Assembly: GCA_001179505.1 (NCBI GenBank)
Contig: CDMY01000022.1
Coordinates: 51,634-90,741 of the forward strand
Length of the DNA: 39,108 nt
Direction of reading: 5' to 3'
Source: Vitrella brassicaformis
Lineage: Eukaryota > Sar > Vitrellaceae
Positions 24,229 to 36,748 of this stretch are shown piece after piece. Under the pieces are notes generated by a model that worked only from the letters and a program-made list of their open reading frames with translations, was not told the DNA's origin and did no database searches. The first letter of the stretch is position 1. Every line of letters starts with the position of its first letter. Made by a program: the position numbers and the translations under genes.

Positions 24229-26893
24229 ATGCGCAAGACGAGCATCAGAGGCAACGAGAGGGGCGGAGGCTCCAAAGGAGGGAGAGGAGGCGACAAGGCC
24301 GCCAACAGCAGCAGCAGTGGCCCGAGGAAACCCATTCAAAAGGCAGCAACAAAGGGGAGAGTCGGTGGGAGAGGCGGCATCAAGGGCCCAATGGCCACCA
24401 ACAAGAGAGCCAAGCCAAAGCAGAAGCCAAAGCAGAAGCAGAAGCAGAAGCAGAAGCAGCACCAACAGGCGAACAAGAAGTTGCCATCCCCCTCCACACC
24501 CCGTCAACAGCATGAGCAACAGCAGCAGCAGCAGCCCAATAAGGCCACTGATCAAGGGAACCGAGATGCGTCGCAATCGTCATCGAGTGGGCCAAAGGGG
24601 AGGAGGGTGGTGGGTGTGGGTGTGGCGAAGAGGAAGGCGCGGCCTCGTCCCCCCGACGGTTTGTCCAAGTCGCAGCAGCGCAAGTGGGTGCTCAAGGAGA
24701 GGCTCAAGCGGTTCAAGGGCGACTATGAGTTCGCACACACATGCAATGTAGGCCTCGTGTGGCGGCTGGGGTGGGGGAGGGGAGGCTCTCATTTGTGTCT
24801 GTGTCTGTGTCCATGTGTGTGTGTGTGTGTGTGTGTGTGTTTGTGTGGTTGGTTCAGCTGCTGTATGCTGGTGTGTTGGGCGCGCACAAGACACACGACA
24901 AGGCGCCCGACGAGGTGGCCAAGCTCATGGCCCATATCGACAAAGACATGGAAAAGGTCAACAACACGTGTGTCATGACACACGCCACCAGGCCACACGA
25001 GTGTGTGTGGTGTTTTGCTGTGTGTGGGATGGTGTTCAGATGACCAACAGCGCCCCCGTGTGGCGGGCCATCCAGGCCTGCCTCAAGTTTGGCAACCCAC
25101 AGCAGCAGCGCCAGATCGTCGACAGACTCAAACACAAAGGTAGGTGCAGTGCCCCACAGCACAGCACAGCGCAGCACAGCACAGCCCCCACCAACACCAG
25201 CAGCAGCGGCATCATCTCTCTCTGTCTGTCTGTCTGTGTCCTTCGACACAGATCAGGTGGTGCGCATGTTGGAGGGCAAGCTGGCGCACAAGCTTGTCAT
25301 GAAGTGCTACTTGTATGGGTCTAAAGAGCAGAAGGCCCACATACTCAAGGGGCTCATGGCGCACCCCGAACTCTTCTACTCCAAGGTGAGCGGCGGGGTG
25401 GGGTGGGGGTGGATGGGGACGTGTGTGTGTCAATCCATCCATCCGTGTGTAAGTGTCTGCCTTGGTTGTCAGTATGGCGCCACTGTGTGGGAGTATATCT
25501 ACTGCATGGACCTCTCAAGCAAACAGTAAGTCACCGACACACACACACTCACACCCGGCCGGACACACCTCTGTCTGTCTGTCTGTCTGTCTGTCTGTCG
25601 GGTTAGGCAGCGTGGGATGCTCTACAAGCTGGTCCTGCCGCGGACGATTGAGCTGAGCCTCCCCTCGGTGCAGGATGTCCCCTTCGCAAAGCTCTTTGAC
25701 GCCATCCCGCCAGCCGAAAGGCAGCTCCTCATGGGTAAGTAGCACAGGCAGGCAGGCAACCTTAGTGTGTCGAGTGTGTGCGTGCGTGTGTGTGTGGTTG
25801 ATAGATTCGTTGGCTAAGGTGTTTGAGCGGTGTGTGGACAAGGAGCTGCTGGACAAGGTGATCGTGCACCACCTGCTGAGACACTTCACCGTGTAGGCAA
25901 ACCACCGACCCACACACACACACTCACACACACACACACACACACAAGTGTGTGATGATGTGTGTGTGCTCTGCACCATTTAAGCCACGCGAGTGCCGAG
26001 CAGCTGGCGGACTACTACGAGCGGCTGGAGGACGGCTCGCCACACCTGCTCGAGTCGAAGGAGGGCACAGAGGTAAGAGAGGTCACACCGCCCCCCCCCC
26101 CTCCCCCCCACACACACACATCCATCCATCCATCCCATTGCGCGTCCACAGATGCTGGTGCGTATGGTGGGTGTGGCGACCGCCAAGCAGAGGAAGAAAC
26201 TCGTCAAGAGCATCAAAGCCAGAGGGGTCAGTCAGTCTGCTGCACAACATTCGCATGGGAGAGAGAGAGGGGGGGAGGGAGCAAGTGAATCTCTCTCTCT
26301 CTCGCTCTCCCTGTGTGTGTGTGTGTGGTGTCATCTGTGTGTATGCAGATGGCCGAGCTAGCCACCAACCAGGCGGACTACCTGCTCATAGCGCGGCTGC
26401 TGTCGATCGTATGATAAATAAGCACATCGTGAGTAGTGTGGTCCTGAAGTGCATGTGTGTGTGTGGGTGTGTGGGTGTTCATTCAGGTGGACGACACTGT
26501 GCTGCTCAACACGACCGTCCTAAAGGTGCAGCACACCCACCACCCCATCCATCCACCCACCCACCCCTGCACGCCTCATGTGTGTCACAATCAGGACATA
26601 TTCCCCTCACTGTCGCGTGTGTGCTTCGACAAGTACGGCAAGAAGGTCATACTGCAGGTGCTGTGCCCGCTGAGCCCGCACTACTTCAACGCTCACGAGA
26701 GGCTGTTGCTCACGGCCGACGCGCCGGCGAGGTGGGTGGGTCGGTGGGAGGGAACACAACACCCTCAGAGAGGCAGGGAGGGAGGGAGGGAGGGTTGTGA
26801 TGATGCATTCGTTAGTATTAGCTCTATCCGACCGGCTCGCTTCTCGCTGGCCGCTGAGCTGAGAGTTCAAACACTACTGAACGACCTTCCGCG

Positions 26894-26937
<44 letters not shown>

Positions 26938-28517
26938 GAGAGAGGGGGAGAGGCAGCCACAGAGAGAGGGGGTTGGGTGGCGATCGCTGTGATGAAGCAC
27001 ACGATTACCTCTACCGAAGGGGCCCACTTAGGTCACTGTAGACAACTCGTTTCAGCCTTGGCTGAGCAAAGGCCACACCACCCCCTCTCCTCCACCCCCA
27101 CATATAACACATACAAACAAACACACACACACGATGAGTGACTGAATGAATCGACGAAATGACACCCTCCATCCCTGTCTGTCTGTCTTTCTGTCTGTCT
27201 ATGTGCGTGTGTGTCTCACACAGTGTCAAGGACCCCCTCCAGCGGCGGAAGGAGCTCCTCCAAGCCCTCATACCCAGGCTTCATGACGCCATCCTGCACC
27301 CACAGCCATCCACAGCCGCAGCCGCAGCCACAACCCCCGAGCAAGCCGAAGAGCAGAAGAAACACAAGGCAAGCTTAGCTTATCCAGAGGGTTGCCAGGG
27401 CAGGGGGAGACCCTCTAATTGTGTCTGTGTTTGTGTTTCTTGTGTGTCTCTCTGTCTGTCTCTCTGTGTCAGGCGCGGAAGGAGAAAGGTCTGCGGCTGC
27501 TCCGTGGACAGGATGAGCATGAGCATGAGAAGGGGAAGGAGGAGGAGGAGGAGGCGGCGGCGGCTGCCGCTGCCGCTGGTGGTGATGGTGGTGGAGGTGG
27601 TGGTGTCCCGTCGCTGCCTTCTCGATCTGTCGATTGGCTCACTCACGCACAGTACGTCCCACCCCCACTACCACAGCAGACACACAGACAGACACACAGA
27701 CACACAGACAGACAGACAGACACACAGAGAGGGGTGCTATGCTATGCTGTGCTATGTGGTGTTATCTATCTGTGCAGTGCGCGTGACGTGCTGATCGAGT
27801 ATCTTCGGCTCACACGGGGTGAGTGGCGTGGTGTGTGGTGTGTTATGGTCGGAGTGTCGTTCGTGAGCTCACCTGTCTGCCTGTCTGTCTGCCTGCCTCT
27901 GTGTGTCAGACGCTGCTGTGGTTCGGAGGATGCTCGACGAGATGCGGCAAGAGGTCAGCGCGTGAACGGGTCATAGTGACCCCCCCCCCACCCACCCACA
28001 CGAGATTGCTCTGTCCCTCCCTCTCGCTCGCCCACTCACTTCAGGCATCCGACAACCCCCACACAGACACAATCGGCGACAAGTGAGCAGCCAGATCAGC
28101 AACCCACGAGCAAACCCACACGCACACTCCACTCCCCTCCCCGTTGTCCCTCTGTGTGTGTGTGCGTGTGTGTGCAGGGTGGGCCATTTCACCCTGGTCG
28201 CACTGCTGCGCCTCAACGCGTCCCTGAAGCAACGAGCCGACCACCACCAGCAGGAGCAGCATCATGAGACGCTTTTCAGCCCCGACACAGGCATTGAGGC
28301 GGCCGACACAGACGCAATAAACGACTTGCTGCTGGGAGGTGAAAGCGATCATGGTGGCGAGGAGAGTGGGAGTAGCGGGTCATTTGAGCGCGCTGTGTGG
28401 GAGGTGATGGTGCGGCGGGGGGTGGGCCGGGTGCTGGCCACGAGGGGCGTGTTCGTCCTGATCGAGATGCTCAGGCAGACACACCTCCCTCCTGACCTTG
28501 CACACGAGGTGAGACCA

Positions 28518-28553
<36 letters not shown>

Positions 28554-28822
28554 TGGACCTTGGCACATCCATCCATCCATCCATCGGATGTGTGTTGTGT
28601 GTTGGCTGGCTGCAGATCCGCCGTGTGGTTGGCCGGGGTGCGCTGGACGAGGCGCGTGCCGCACTCGACCAGCGGGGTGAGAGCCGCAAAGGGCTCGACC
28701 TGCTGGGGGAGCTCATCGAGGAGAATGACGGCGGCGACAACAAGCAGCAGCACAAGAGGAAGCGGCATAATGACAGCAGCTGCAGCGATGAGGGGCGGGG
28801 GAAGAAACACAAACTGCCTTGA
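24229..28822 (+). CDS. Puf6/PUM3-type protein with PUF repeats and CPL domain
   Basis: Nucleolar RNA-binding protein of large ribosomal subunit biogenesis (family knowledge). Nineteen exons: 24229-24747, 24858-24956, 25040-25139, 25252-25385, 25473-25525, 25607-25734, 25805-25892, 25985-26072, 26152-26226, 26349-26408, 26487-26525, 26595-26731, 27224-27368, 27473-27651, 27778-27818, 27910-27953, 28045-28082, 28178-28508 and 28616-28822; 834 residues. The first 150 residues are basic low complexity (Gly/Arg, Lys-Gln repeats), a likely nucleolar signal. PUF-like repeats follow (LAHKLVMKCYLYGSKEQKAH, GATVWEYIYCMDL). The CPL region has VATAKQRKKLVKSIKARG, NQADYLLIARLLSIVDDT and CFDKYGKKVILQVL. 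An insert of poly-Glu, poly-Ala and poly-Gly lies near 555-585. The tail is a basic KHKRKR-type signal. The intron after KKHK uses a GC donor. The ATG at 24229 is the first in frame. Confidence 0.9.
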
Positions 28823-29253
28823 GTGAGCGAGGGAGGGCGGGAGGGTGGGAGGCAGGCGTCGGATGTATGGTACCATTCGGTGAGTGAGTGGATCAGTCGG
28901 CCAGCTAGAAGGAAGGAGTGGGTCTCTCTCGTCAGTCACACCATTCAACTTAACTAACTTGCACGAGAGAGACAACGCATCAATGTGCGCAGCTATCAGA
29001 TCAAACATGCCTTAGTCGGTCGCATCCACACACACACACGCAATCACTCACTCACTCACTACACACACGTTCGGTTCGGACGCCCGCAAATAAAGAGAGC
29101 CTCAGAGCCACCGAGAGAGACACACAGAGAAAGGTCTACAGAGAGGGAGACCCTCACACAAGGACATAGGACAATCCAACACAGTTACACTCTCTCGTGA
29201 GCCCCCCACCCCCACCAGCCAAGCCCCCCACCCAACAGACACACAGACGCACA
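28823..29253. other. Convergent spacer
   Basis: Between the Puf6/PUM3 gene and the PH-domain gene, which point toward each other. It contains GGGA-type and CACT repeats and a GAGA stretch. No exon-like frame is seen. Confidence 0.5.
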
Positions 29254-31651
29254 TCATCGCTGGCTGTCCGTCTGATGATTCTCCGAGAATGGTGGCGGCG
29301 GCGGGGGCTCGACCACCCCAACCAGCCTGTTGATCTGGTGGAACAGCAGCCGCCCCGCCCCCCCACCCCCGCTCCCACTCCCACCGTCATGCTCATCTCC
29401 CGCCTCACCACTCGCAGTCTGTGAGTGTGACAGCGGAGTGAGGTAGACGGACGTGGCCTGGCTGAGCGTCCGGGACCGATGCTGCTGCTGCTGCTGCTGG
29501 GGGGTGCGGCTGCCGTGGTCGGCGAGGTGCTCGTGGTGGCTCTCGTCGATCTTTTCCAGGCTGATGGCCTGGAGCTCTGTGTGGTTGCCGGCAGATGACT
29601 TGCGCTTCGCCTTTTGACTTGTGGTGCGGATGGGCGAGAAGCCCCCGGCGCTCGAGTTGCTCTCCTCGTGCTCGAGGGTCAGCGGGGCCAGCGAGCCCCT
29701 CTCACTCAGCGACGCGTTGCTGCCGCCCCCCAGCCCGTCGGGTGAGCCCAGCGGGGCACTCGCCACGCTCCTCGACGCGGGAGGAATTGACATTAGCCGG
29801 GGCACCACCGGTCGAGGCCCACCACCCACACAAATGCCTTCCGCCGGGGAGAAGAACGAGGGGTCTTGCGACAGTCGAAGGCAGAGGTCGGGGTGGCTGG
29901 AGCTGTGGTGGACCGCCGGGCCGTCCGACCGCTCTTGCTGTCGTTGCTGCTGTGTGTTGGCGGCATGCACATGCCCATGCCCCTGGGCGGCGAGGGAGGT
30001 CCGCAGCCGCATGGCGGGGGTGCGGCTGGTTTGCCCCGGGAGCCGCCAGGATGATGATCCAGGTGTGTGTCGGTGTGGGTGTAGGTGTGGCATCGGCAGC
30101 ACCAGGTGGTTCCGCAGCGATGGGTCTGACCTCGACAGAGGGATGGACGATGACCCAGCCGATGAGCCCGTGGTGGCAGTGGTCGTGTTGGTAATGGCAG
30201 CGGTGTGCTGCCGGTCTCTCTCCCGCGCTGCTGAGGCTGACGAGTGGCGCGTTAGTGAGGGGGGATGGGCGGTGGTGAGCACCTTTGCGACCTGCCGGCG
30301 GTGGTGCTGTTGAAGTGTGTGGCTGTAGGAAGCCAGCGAACGACGGTCACCGCGGGAATCGTCCTGCGAGATGTGTCAAGCAAGACACACAAGACACACA
30401 CACACACACACACACACACAGGGGGAGAGAGCCCGCATGTGTGCGTGTGGGTGTGTGGGTGTGTGGGTGGATTGGATCTTGCCTGTGAGTGCGAATGTGA
30501 GTGCGACGAGGCGAACGAGAACCGCAGCTGCGGCGAGGAGCCGCGGTGGGTCAGCAGGGGGGAGAGTCCCACACTGACACCACTGCTGGCTGGCGTCCCG
30601 CTCGCGTGTTTCCTCCTCCGGGCCCATGCCATCGATCGGCTCACGTGCTGCTGGTGCTGGTGGTGCTGGTGGTGCTGTTGTGGGTGTGGGTGTGGGTGTG
30701 GGCGTTGTGTGTCGCGGATCATGCTGGCGAATGAGGAGTAGAGCATGAGATGGCCGCCGCAGTTCTGACACTTGGGGGCACACACACGCACCAGGCGGTT
30801 CCAGAACTGACCGACCAGGGCACAGACAGACAGACAGACAGACAGACAGAGAGAGAGGGAGGGAGAGGGATGGAGAGCTCACACCAAGTCTGTGTGTGCG
30901 TGTGTGTGTGTATGTGTATGTGTGTGTCTGGGAGGGGGGAGGGGGCAGGTACATTACCTTGTCGAAGTCCCTGACGTCATAGCAGTGGAACTGGACGGTC
31001 CTCGGATATGCCGCAACCTGCACAGACAAACGACCCATTCCCACCCACCCCACACAGCATGACCATGACCACACACGCTTCGCTTCCTCCCTCCCCACCC
31101 ACCCACCGCCCCAGCTCACATCACCTCGATGGTCCGCAAGGTCTCGCTGCTCCGGCCCCCACAGATGTTCCGAACCGGCCGCTCCCACACGGTCAGCCGG
31201 CAGCCCGGCCAGATGTACCTGATTGCAATCCATGCCATGGCATCTATCTCTCCAGTCAGTCAGTCGCTCATCCCTCACTCACAGTCGTTCGCTGGGCGTG
31301 AAGTCCATGTAGGTTCGGTAGGAGAGCAGCTGGCCGCCGCCGCAGGGCGAGTCGAGGATAACCATCCACCGCCGGCGCCACACCCCCAGGTAGCGGCTCT
31401 TCTTCGCCAGCCACACACCCTTCGGCAAACGAACTATCGAGCTGCTCTGAGGACCTGGTGTACCAGGTCAACAAACAAACAGACAGACAAACAGACAACA
31501 CGAACCACACATGCCATGCAGCCGACCGATCTTCTGTCTGTCTGCTTGGATCATTGATGATGTGGCTGGCTGGCTGACCTTCGTATAGCAGTTCGACGGG
31601 GTTGACCTCTGTCCACAGTAGCGACGCATCCGTGCAGATGAACGACGTCAT
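29254..31651 (-). CDS. PH-domain protein with long low-complexity tail
   Basis: Six exons: 31651-31579, 31454-31283, 31218-31125, 31017-30958, 30806-30483 and 30363-29254, giving 610 residues. A pleckstrin-homology domain occupies about 33-140: it opens with KGVWLAKKSRYLGVWRRRWM and ILDSPCGGGQLLSYRTY, and ends with VQFHCYDVRDFDKFWNRLVR, with the Trp expected in the last helix. Such domains bind phosphoinositides or proteins at membranes. A Cys/His cluster (CAPKCQNCGGH) follows. The remaining 440 residues are disordered: His-Pro and His-Gln runs, Ser-His repeats, many Ser/Pro sites, a poly-Gln, a Gly run and a poly-Pro near the end. The intron at 30482-30364 has a GC donor. The tail exon is also open on the opposite strand, but the minus frame connects to the domain by splicing. 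Partner and function unknown. Confidence 0.8.
30395..30420. repeat. CA microsatellite inside an intron
   Basis: In the last intron of the PH-domain gene; in the transcript it is a TG run near the acceptor side. Confidence 0.85.
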
Positions 31652-31945
31652 TTGCGGTCACCACGATCTGCTTCTCCAGCTCAGCTCAGCCGCCGACGCT
31701 CCTACATCACACAGTTTAGGCGCACGGTGGCCAGCGATCTTCACATCTGCGAGCTCAGAAGGAGAGAGAGCGAAAGGGAGAAGACAGGAGCTAAGCATAT
31801 ACCCAGCCAACCGACCAGCAGCGAATGTGCAGCTAGCTGCCCATTTCGGTCTGGGGCTTGATTGATCTCTCCAGCTGTGCTGCACCGAAGAAGCAAAGCA
31901 TCCATCCTCATCGATTCGTGCTTTGCTGACCCTCTTGAATCCATC
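31652..31945. promoter_or_regulatory. Divergent promoter region
   Basis: 294 bp between the PH-domain gene (minus) and the aminotransferase gene (plus). It lacks the TG microsatellites of introns and is moderately AT-rich near 31730-31830. I see no clear TATA box. Regulation is inferred only from orientation. Confidence 0.4.
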
Positions 31946-34922
31946 ATGGCTCTGTTATCTCACTGGCGCTCGTCAGCCTTTGTCAGGCCGGCCCTCGTTG
32001 GCGAGCCTTCTGCAGCAGCATCCCGCGCAGCCTCCTTCAGCCATCGCACACAGCCCCATCCATCGAGGCGGCCGCCGCCAACACACCTCAACAGCACACG
32101 CAGTGATCCACCCACGCCGCCTGTCGATGGCTACGATGTGAATCGTCTGCAGTGGCACTGGAGGAGGGGGCTGGCGGGCCGGCATCACGATGATGGTTTA
32201 CGTCGCCTGCCAGTGGATGGACGGTTGTTGCGGTGTGTGCGGAGGAGGGTGCACAGTGCATCGTCATCCGGAGCGTCGAATGTGATAGGGGTGTCCAGCC
32301 TCGTGGGGCGCACAACCAACCCTATACGGTCCGCCAGGGAGGGAGCAACCGAGGGAGGGAGGGAGGGACAGAGGGAGGGAGGGATGCTTGATTCGATTAA
32401 TAAGTGTGGTTGCTGTGGTTGCTTTGCCTGTGGGCCTGCCTGCCTGCCTGCCTGCCTGTCTGTATGTGTGCAGTGAGATCGTTGACCGGATGCACACCAC
32501 TCCCAACCCCAACAAGGAACTGTGAGCTGCCCGCACACACACACACACGCGCACAGACACACACACACAGACAAACAAACTTGTGCCTGCCTGCCTGCCT
32601 GCCTGCTTGGTTGCTTGGTTGTGTGGCCGGGCGGCGTTGCAGCATCCCCCTGTCCATCGGAGGTATGGTGCTAGACAGACAGACAGACAGACAGCAAGCA
32701 CAGCACAGCAGACACCGCGCAGTGCAAGCTTCCTGCCTCCCTCCCTCCCTCCGTGTGTGTGTGTGGTAGACCCCACTGTCTACGGCAACTTCAAGGCCCC
32801 CCAGAGGATACAGCAGAGGTTCACCCAGCTGGTGCAAGACCTCGAGCACAACGGCTACGTCCACTCGGCCGGCATCCCGGCCGTCCGCGAGACAGTCGCC
32901 AAGAAGTTCTCACCGCCACCGCCACTCAGACAGCTGTAAGTGCGTATGTGCGTGAGTGAGGCGCGCTGCTGCACAAGTGTGTGTGTGTGTGTGTGTGTCT
33001 GTGTGTGTGTGTGTCTGTGTGTTTGGATGCAGCACGGCTGAGGATGTGGTGCTGACGTGGGGGTGCAGTCAGGCGCTGGAGTTCGCCATCAGTGTGCTGG
33101 CTGAGCCGCACAAAGACGCCATCATACTGCCCAGACCTGGTAGGGGTGGGTGGGTGGGTGGCAGGCCAGCCACACAGACAGACAGACAGACACAAGTCGA
33201 TCTCTCTAACTGTCTGACATATACGTCAAACGTGCCTGTGTTTCCTCTGTCTCTCCTGCCTGGGTCGGTCCAGGATTCCCTCTATATGCCACTGTGAGGA
33301 ATCCTTCCATCCATCCACACACACCAGGCACGGGCCCGACTGTCTGCCTGTGCCGTCTTGTGTGTGTATGTGTGTGTGAGCAGCTGTGCCGTCAGCGAGA
33401 GATCGGCTTCCGCTACTATGACCTGAAGCCTCAGCCTTCGCCCGACGGCACAAGCCTCCTGTGGGCCATCGACCAGGACAGCCTGGCGCGGGCCGTCGAG
33501 GACGACTCGTCAGGCACGGCGCGGGCGATACTGGTCAACAACCCCGCGAACCCCACCGGCAGCGTCTTCTCGCGCACGCAGCTCCAACACGTCATCGGTG
33601 TCGCCGAGAAATACGACCTGCCCATCGTCGGGGACGAGATTTACGCCAACATGGTCACACAACCACTGCACGCCATTGACCCGTTGGTTGACTCATTGAC
33701 TCATTGACGGATGGATGAATGGATGGCTGGGTGGCCCCGTCATGTCATGTCAGGTGTTTGATGGGTGTGAGTATCACTCGCTGAGTTCGCTGTCGGCGTC
33801 GGTGCCGGTGCTGGAGGTGGGCGGCATCGCCAAGCAGTACATGGTGCCGGGCTGGCGCGTCGGGTGGGCTCTCGTCCACGACAGGGACGGCAAGATGCAC
33901 CAGGTCAGGGCAGGGGGCTCGACTCACTCGTGGCTGGCTGGCTGGCTGGATGGATGGATGGATGGCTGGATGGATGGCATGTCTGTGTGTGTGTGGTGTG
34001 GGTGCGCAGGTGCGTCGTGGGCTGCACACGCTGGCCACTGTCACCCTGGGGCCGTGCTCCCTCGTGCAGCCTGTCGTCGAAACGTGACCTAAGCAAACAC
34101 ACCACCCGCGACCGGCCAGCAGTGGTCGATCGGGTCTGCTTGTGTGTGTGTGTGTGTGAGTGGTTGGCAGGCTGCTGATGGAGACGCCCGAGGATTACTA
34201 CAAGGAAACCATGGTAGGCACGGCACACACGGAGCACCAGCCGACATACAGAGAGACAGACAGACGGAAGCAGCCTTCTGTGTCTGTGCTGTTGGTTGTG
34301 TGTGCAGCTGCTGCTGGAGGAACATGCCCGCGTCTTCGCGTCTGAACTCAAAGGTCGCCGGCCACTCACTCTCGGACACACACACCCACCCCACTGCGCG
34401 CGTGTGTGTGTGTGTGTCAGGTGTGCAAGGTTTGGAGGTGGTGTCCCCTCAGGGCGCCATGTACGCCATGGTAACCGATTGACTGACGAATGAATGGCCT
34501 GGCTGCATGCAGAGACATTCTGCCCTCTCTCTCTGTCTGTCTCTCTTGGTGTGTGCGTGTGTGTGTGCAGGTGCGTGTCGACTGTGGTCTGCTCGGCTTC
34601 GATAGCGATGTCGACTTGAGCAGACAACTGCGTAGGTTGATTACACACACAAACCGCCAGACGAACAAACCCCTCTGTGTGTGTGTGTGTGTGTGCAGTT
34701 GAAGAGGAGTCTGTGTTTGTGTTGCCGGGTCAGTGTTTCGAGAGCCCCGGCTACGTCCGGGTGGTCCTCTCGCCGCCTCTCGACAAGCTCACGGAAGCAG
34801 CCAGGTACACAAACCCACCCACACCACACAATCCATCCATCCATCCAGAGGGGTGTGGTTTTATGGCTTGTAGGAGGCTGCGTGAGTTTTGTGCTCGTCA
34901 TCGAGCTGAGCAGAGGGGCTGA
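31946..34922 (+). CDS. Tyrosine aminotransferase (PLP fold type I)
   Basis: Transfers the amino group of tyrosine (or related aromatic amino acids) to 2-oxoglutarate. Fifteen exons: 31946-32328, 32474-32521, 32643-32662, 32770-32935, 33033-33139, 33274-33293, 33384-33653, 33754-33903, 34010-34083, 34171-34213, 34308-34353, 34421-34470, 34571-34631, 34699-34804 and 34874-34922; 530 residues. Signature stretches: TTNPIREIVDRM, NKELIPLSIGDPTVYGN, VVLTWGCSQALEFAISVL, ILVNNPANPTGSVFS (Asn that contacts the cofactor), IVGDEIYANMVF and GGIAKQYMVPGWRVGW with the cofactor lysine at 365; then PSGAMY-like PQGAMYAMV. The first 130 residues are Ser/Arg/Pro-rich, compatible with a mitochondrial leader (MALLSHWRSSAFVRPAL) plus a non-conserved linker, so the protein is longer than the usual 450. 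All small exons fit the family sequence exactly. Confidence 0.93.
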
Positions 34923-35302
34923 TGCGTCCGTCCGTCCGTCTGTCGTGTGTGTGTGTGTGTGATGTGTGCCAGCCAGTGCGTACGAAGGCAGTAGACATCT
35001 AGATGGTGCATGCGAAGCAGAGGGGTGTCCCATGTGACCTACCTGAATTAATTAACTGACCTGTCCATTGGTGCACTCCCTCCCTCCCTCCCTCCCCCCC
35101 CTCTCTCCTTCAGGTCACGTCACCTACCGACGCCCCTATCGACCCACACAGACAGACAGACAGACAGGCGGGACGGATGCCTCAGCCAGCCAGCCAGCCA
35201 GGCCGCTCCAAGCCGCCTAGCTAGACCCACCACCAACCATCCCATGTCGATGGCATGGCATGCAGCCAAGCCAGCCATCTCAAGAACTGAATAGTGAGTC
35301 GG
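34923..35302. other. Convergent spacer
   Basis: Between the aminotransferase and ALG14 genes, which converge. It contains CCGT, CCCT, CAGA and CCAG repeats at 34926-34940, 35078-35095, 35150-35166 and 35185-35200. No exon is seen. Confidence 0.5.
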
Positions 35303-36491
35303 TCAGTAGAGGACGCCCAGGTACTTGGCGCGTGTGTATCTGTGGGTGAGAGCCTCCCAGCTGACGATAAACTCGTCGGCCAGGGGGTACAGCAGCCGCC
35401 CACTCAGCGACAGACTCTTGACGCGGCAGAAGCTCTCGACAAACACCAGCTTCTTACGGTGGTAGCACACCAGCTGCACACACACACACACGCACACACA
35501 CAAGTGGAAGTGTGGGCTGGTGTGGTGTGCAGGCCTCTGCCTCACCCAGCCCCCCGGCCGCCCACCTCGTGGAGCAGGGCAGCACAGCACACGGGGATGC
35601 AGGTGCCAGGACCGTTGACCAACACCTGACACACGGAGGGATGGACGGATGGATGAGCGTCATTCAGTGACCCGTTGATTCGTTCGTTCCTTACCAGGTC
35701 AGGTGGGTCGTCAAAGACCATCCTCACACTCGCCCAGAGGCTCACCAAAGACGTCCAGCCGCTGCTCAGCCACCTGCACCAACACACACACACACACACA
35801 CATTCGACGCACGATATAAGGAACCAGATCAAATGACAGCAGAGCAGAGGACCGCCAGTCTGTGGTTCTTACGGCTGCCCAACCTCCCGGCTCCTTGGTA
35901 TGACCCGGAAGGAGAACAGACGCTCGATGTCCTCCTCCTGCCGTCCATCCATCCATCCATCCACCCGCACAGCGGCCGGCCGGCCTGCCTGCCTGACTAA
36001 GTGGGTGAGTGATTGCTATCTGACTCACGGGCAAGTGTCGTGTCCTGTGGATGAGTTTGCCAAGCTTCTGCTTGCTGGTGTGATCGGTCTCGGCCATGAC
36101 GAACGTGATGCGGTACACGTCGAACCGCCACTGGTGCACCAGCTGCAGCATCTCCATCGTGTGACCCCCTGCATGCAGCAATCACATCAACCAACCGTGG
36201 CACTCACTGCAGGATGCCGTCGGTTGCCCGGCCCGGCCGACCTGATCCGAGCACAACCATGGTCTTGACGATTCTCTTGCCGTCGTCGCACACGCGGCCG
36301 ACGGGCGGGGAGGCGTCTGAGCTGCCCCGGGCCAACCTCTTGAAGAGCCATGTGACCGCCCGCAGGCAAATCGCCAACAAGACGACGAGGGCGAGGTTGG
36401 CGACGACTAACAGAGGGAGAGAGTAGCTGCTGCTCACGCTGCCGGTGCTGCTGCTGCCGCTGGAAGTGCTCGGAAGGTGTGGATCTTCCAT
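35303..36491 (-). CDS. ALG14: ALG14, UDP-GlcNAc transferase subunit of N-glycan synthesis
   Basis: Membrane anchor that recruits ALG13 to the cytosolic face of the ER; together they add the second GlcNAc to the dolichol-linked precursor (family knowledge). Six exons: 36491-36242, 36168-36029, 35937-35873, 35773-35695, 35625-35566 and 35473-35303; 254 residues. After a Ser-rich start there is one membrane segment at about 26-48 (YSLPLLVVANLALVVLLAIC). The family motifs follow in order: TMVVLGSGGHTMEML, FVMAETDHTSKQKL, IPRSREVGQPWLSSGWTSL, VLVNGPGTCIPVC and VFVESFCRVKSLSLSGRLLY ending with LADEFIVSWE. The length is close to the usual 200-250. No ALG13 gene is in this window. It diverges from the TMEM65 gene. 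Confidence 0.94.
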
Positions 36492-36748
36492 GGTCACGGC
36501 AGATCATTGCAGTGCCTGAATCGGGGAGCGAGCAAACAGCGCGGCATTAAGCACATGAGTTGATTGTTTCCATTCCTCGCGCGAGCTCACAATCGTCTGC
36601 GAGCTCAGCCCTCCCTCAGGAAAGATCCTGTTGAGAACAATTGGTTGAGAAACCAAATAGGCTATAGCCGAGGTTATACCTCTGCGGGCCGACACATCAT
36701 TTCCCCAGGCAACAGGAGAGGAGGCGGCCTCGGGCCTCAACGTAGCCG
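36492..36748. promoter_or_regulatory. Divergent promoter region
   Basis: 257 bp between the ALG14 gene (minus) and the TMEM65 gene (plus). GCGAGCTC-type words recur at about 36578-36606. No TATA box is evident. Inference from orientation. Confidence 0.4.

Noticed and set aside
29595-30313. Two long plus-strand frames of about 200-230 residues
   Set aside because: Antisense to the tail exon of the PH-domain gene; the minus frame connects by conserved-phase splicing to a recognisable domain, these do not.
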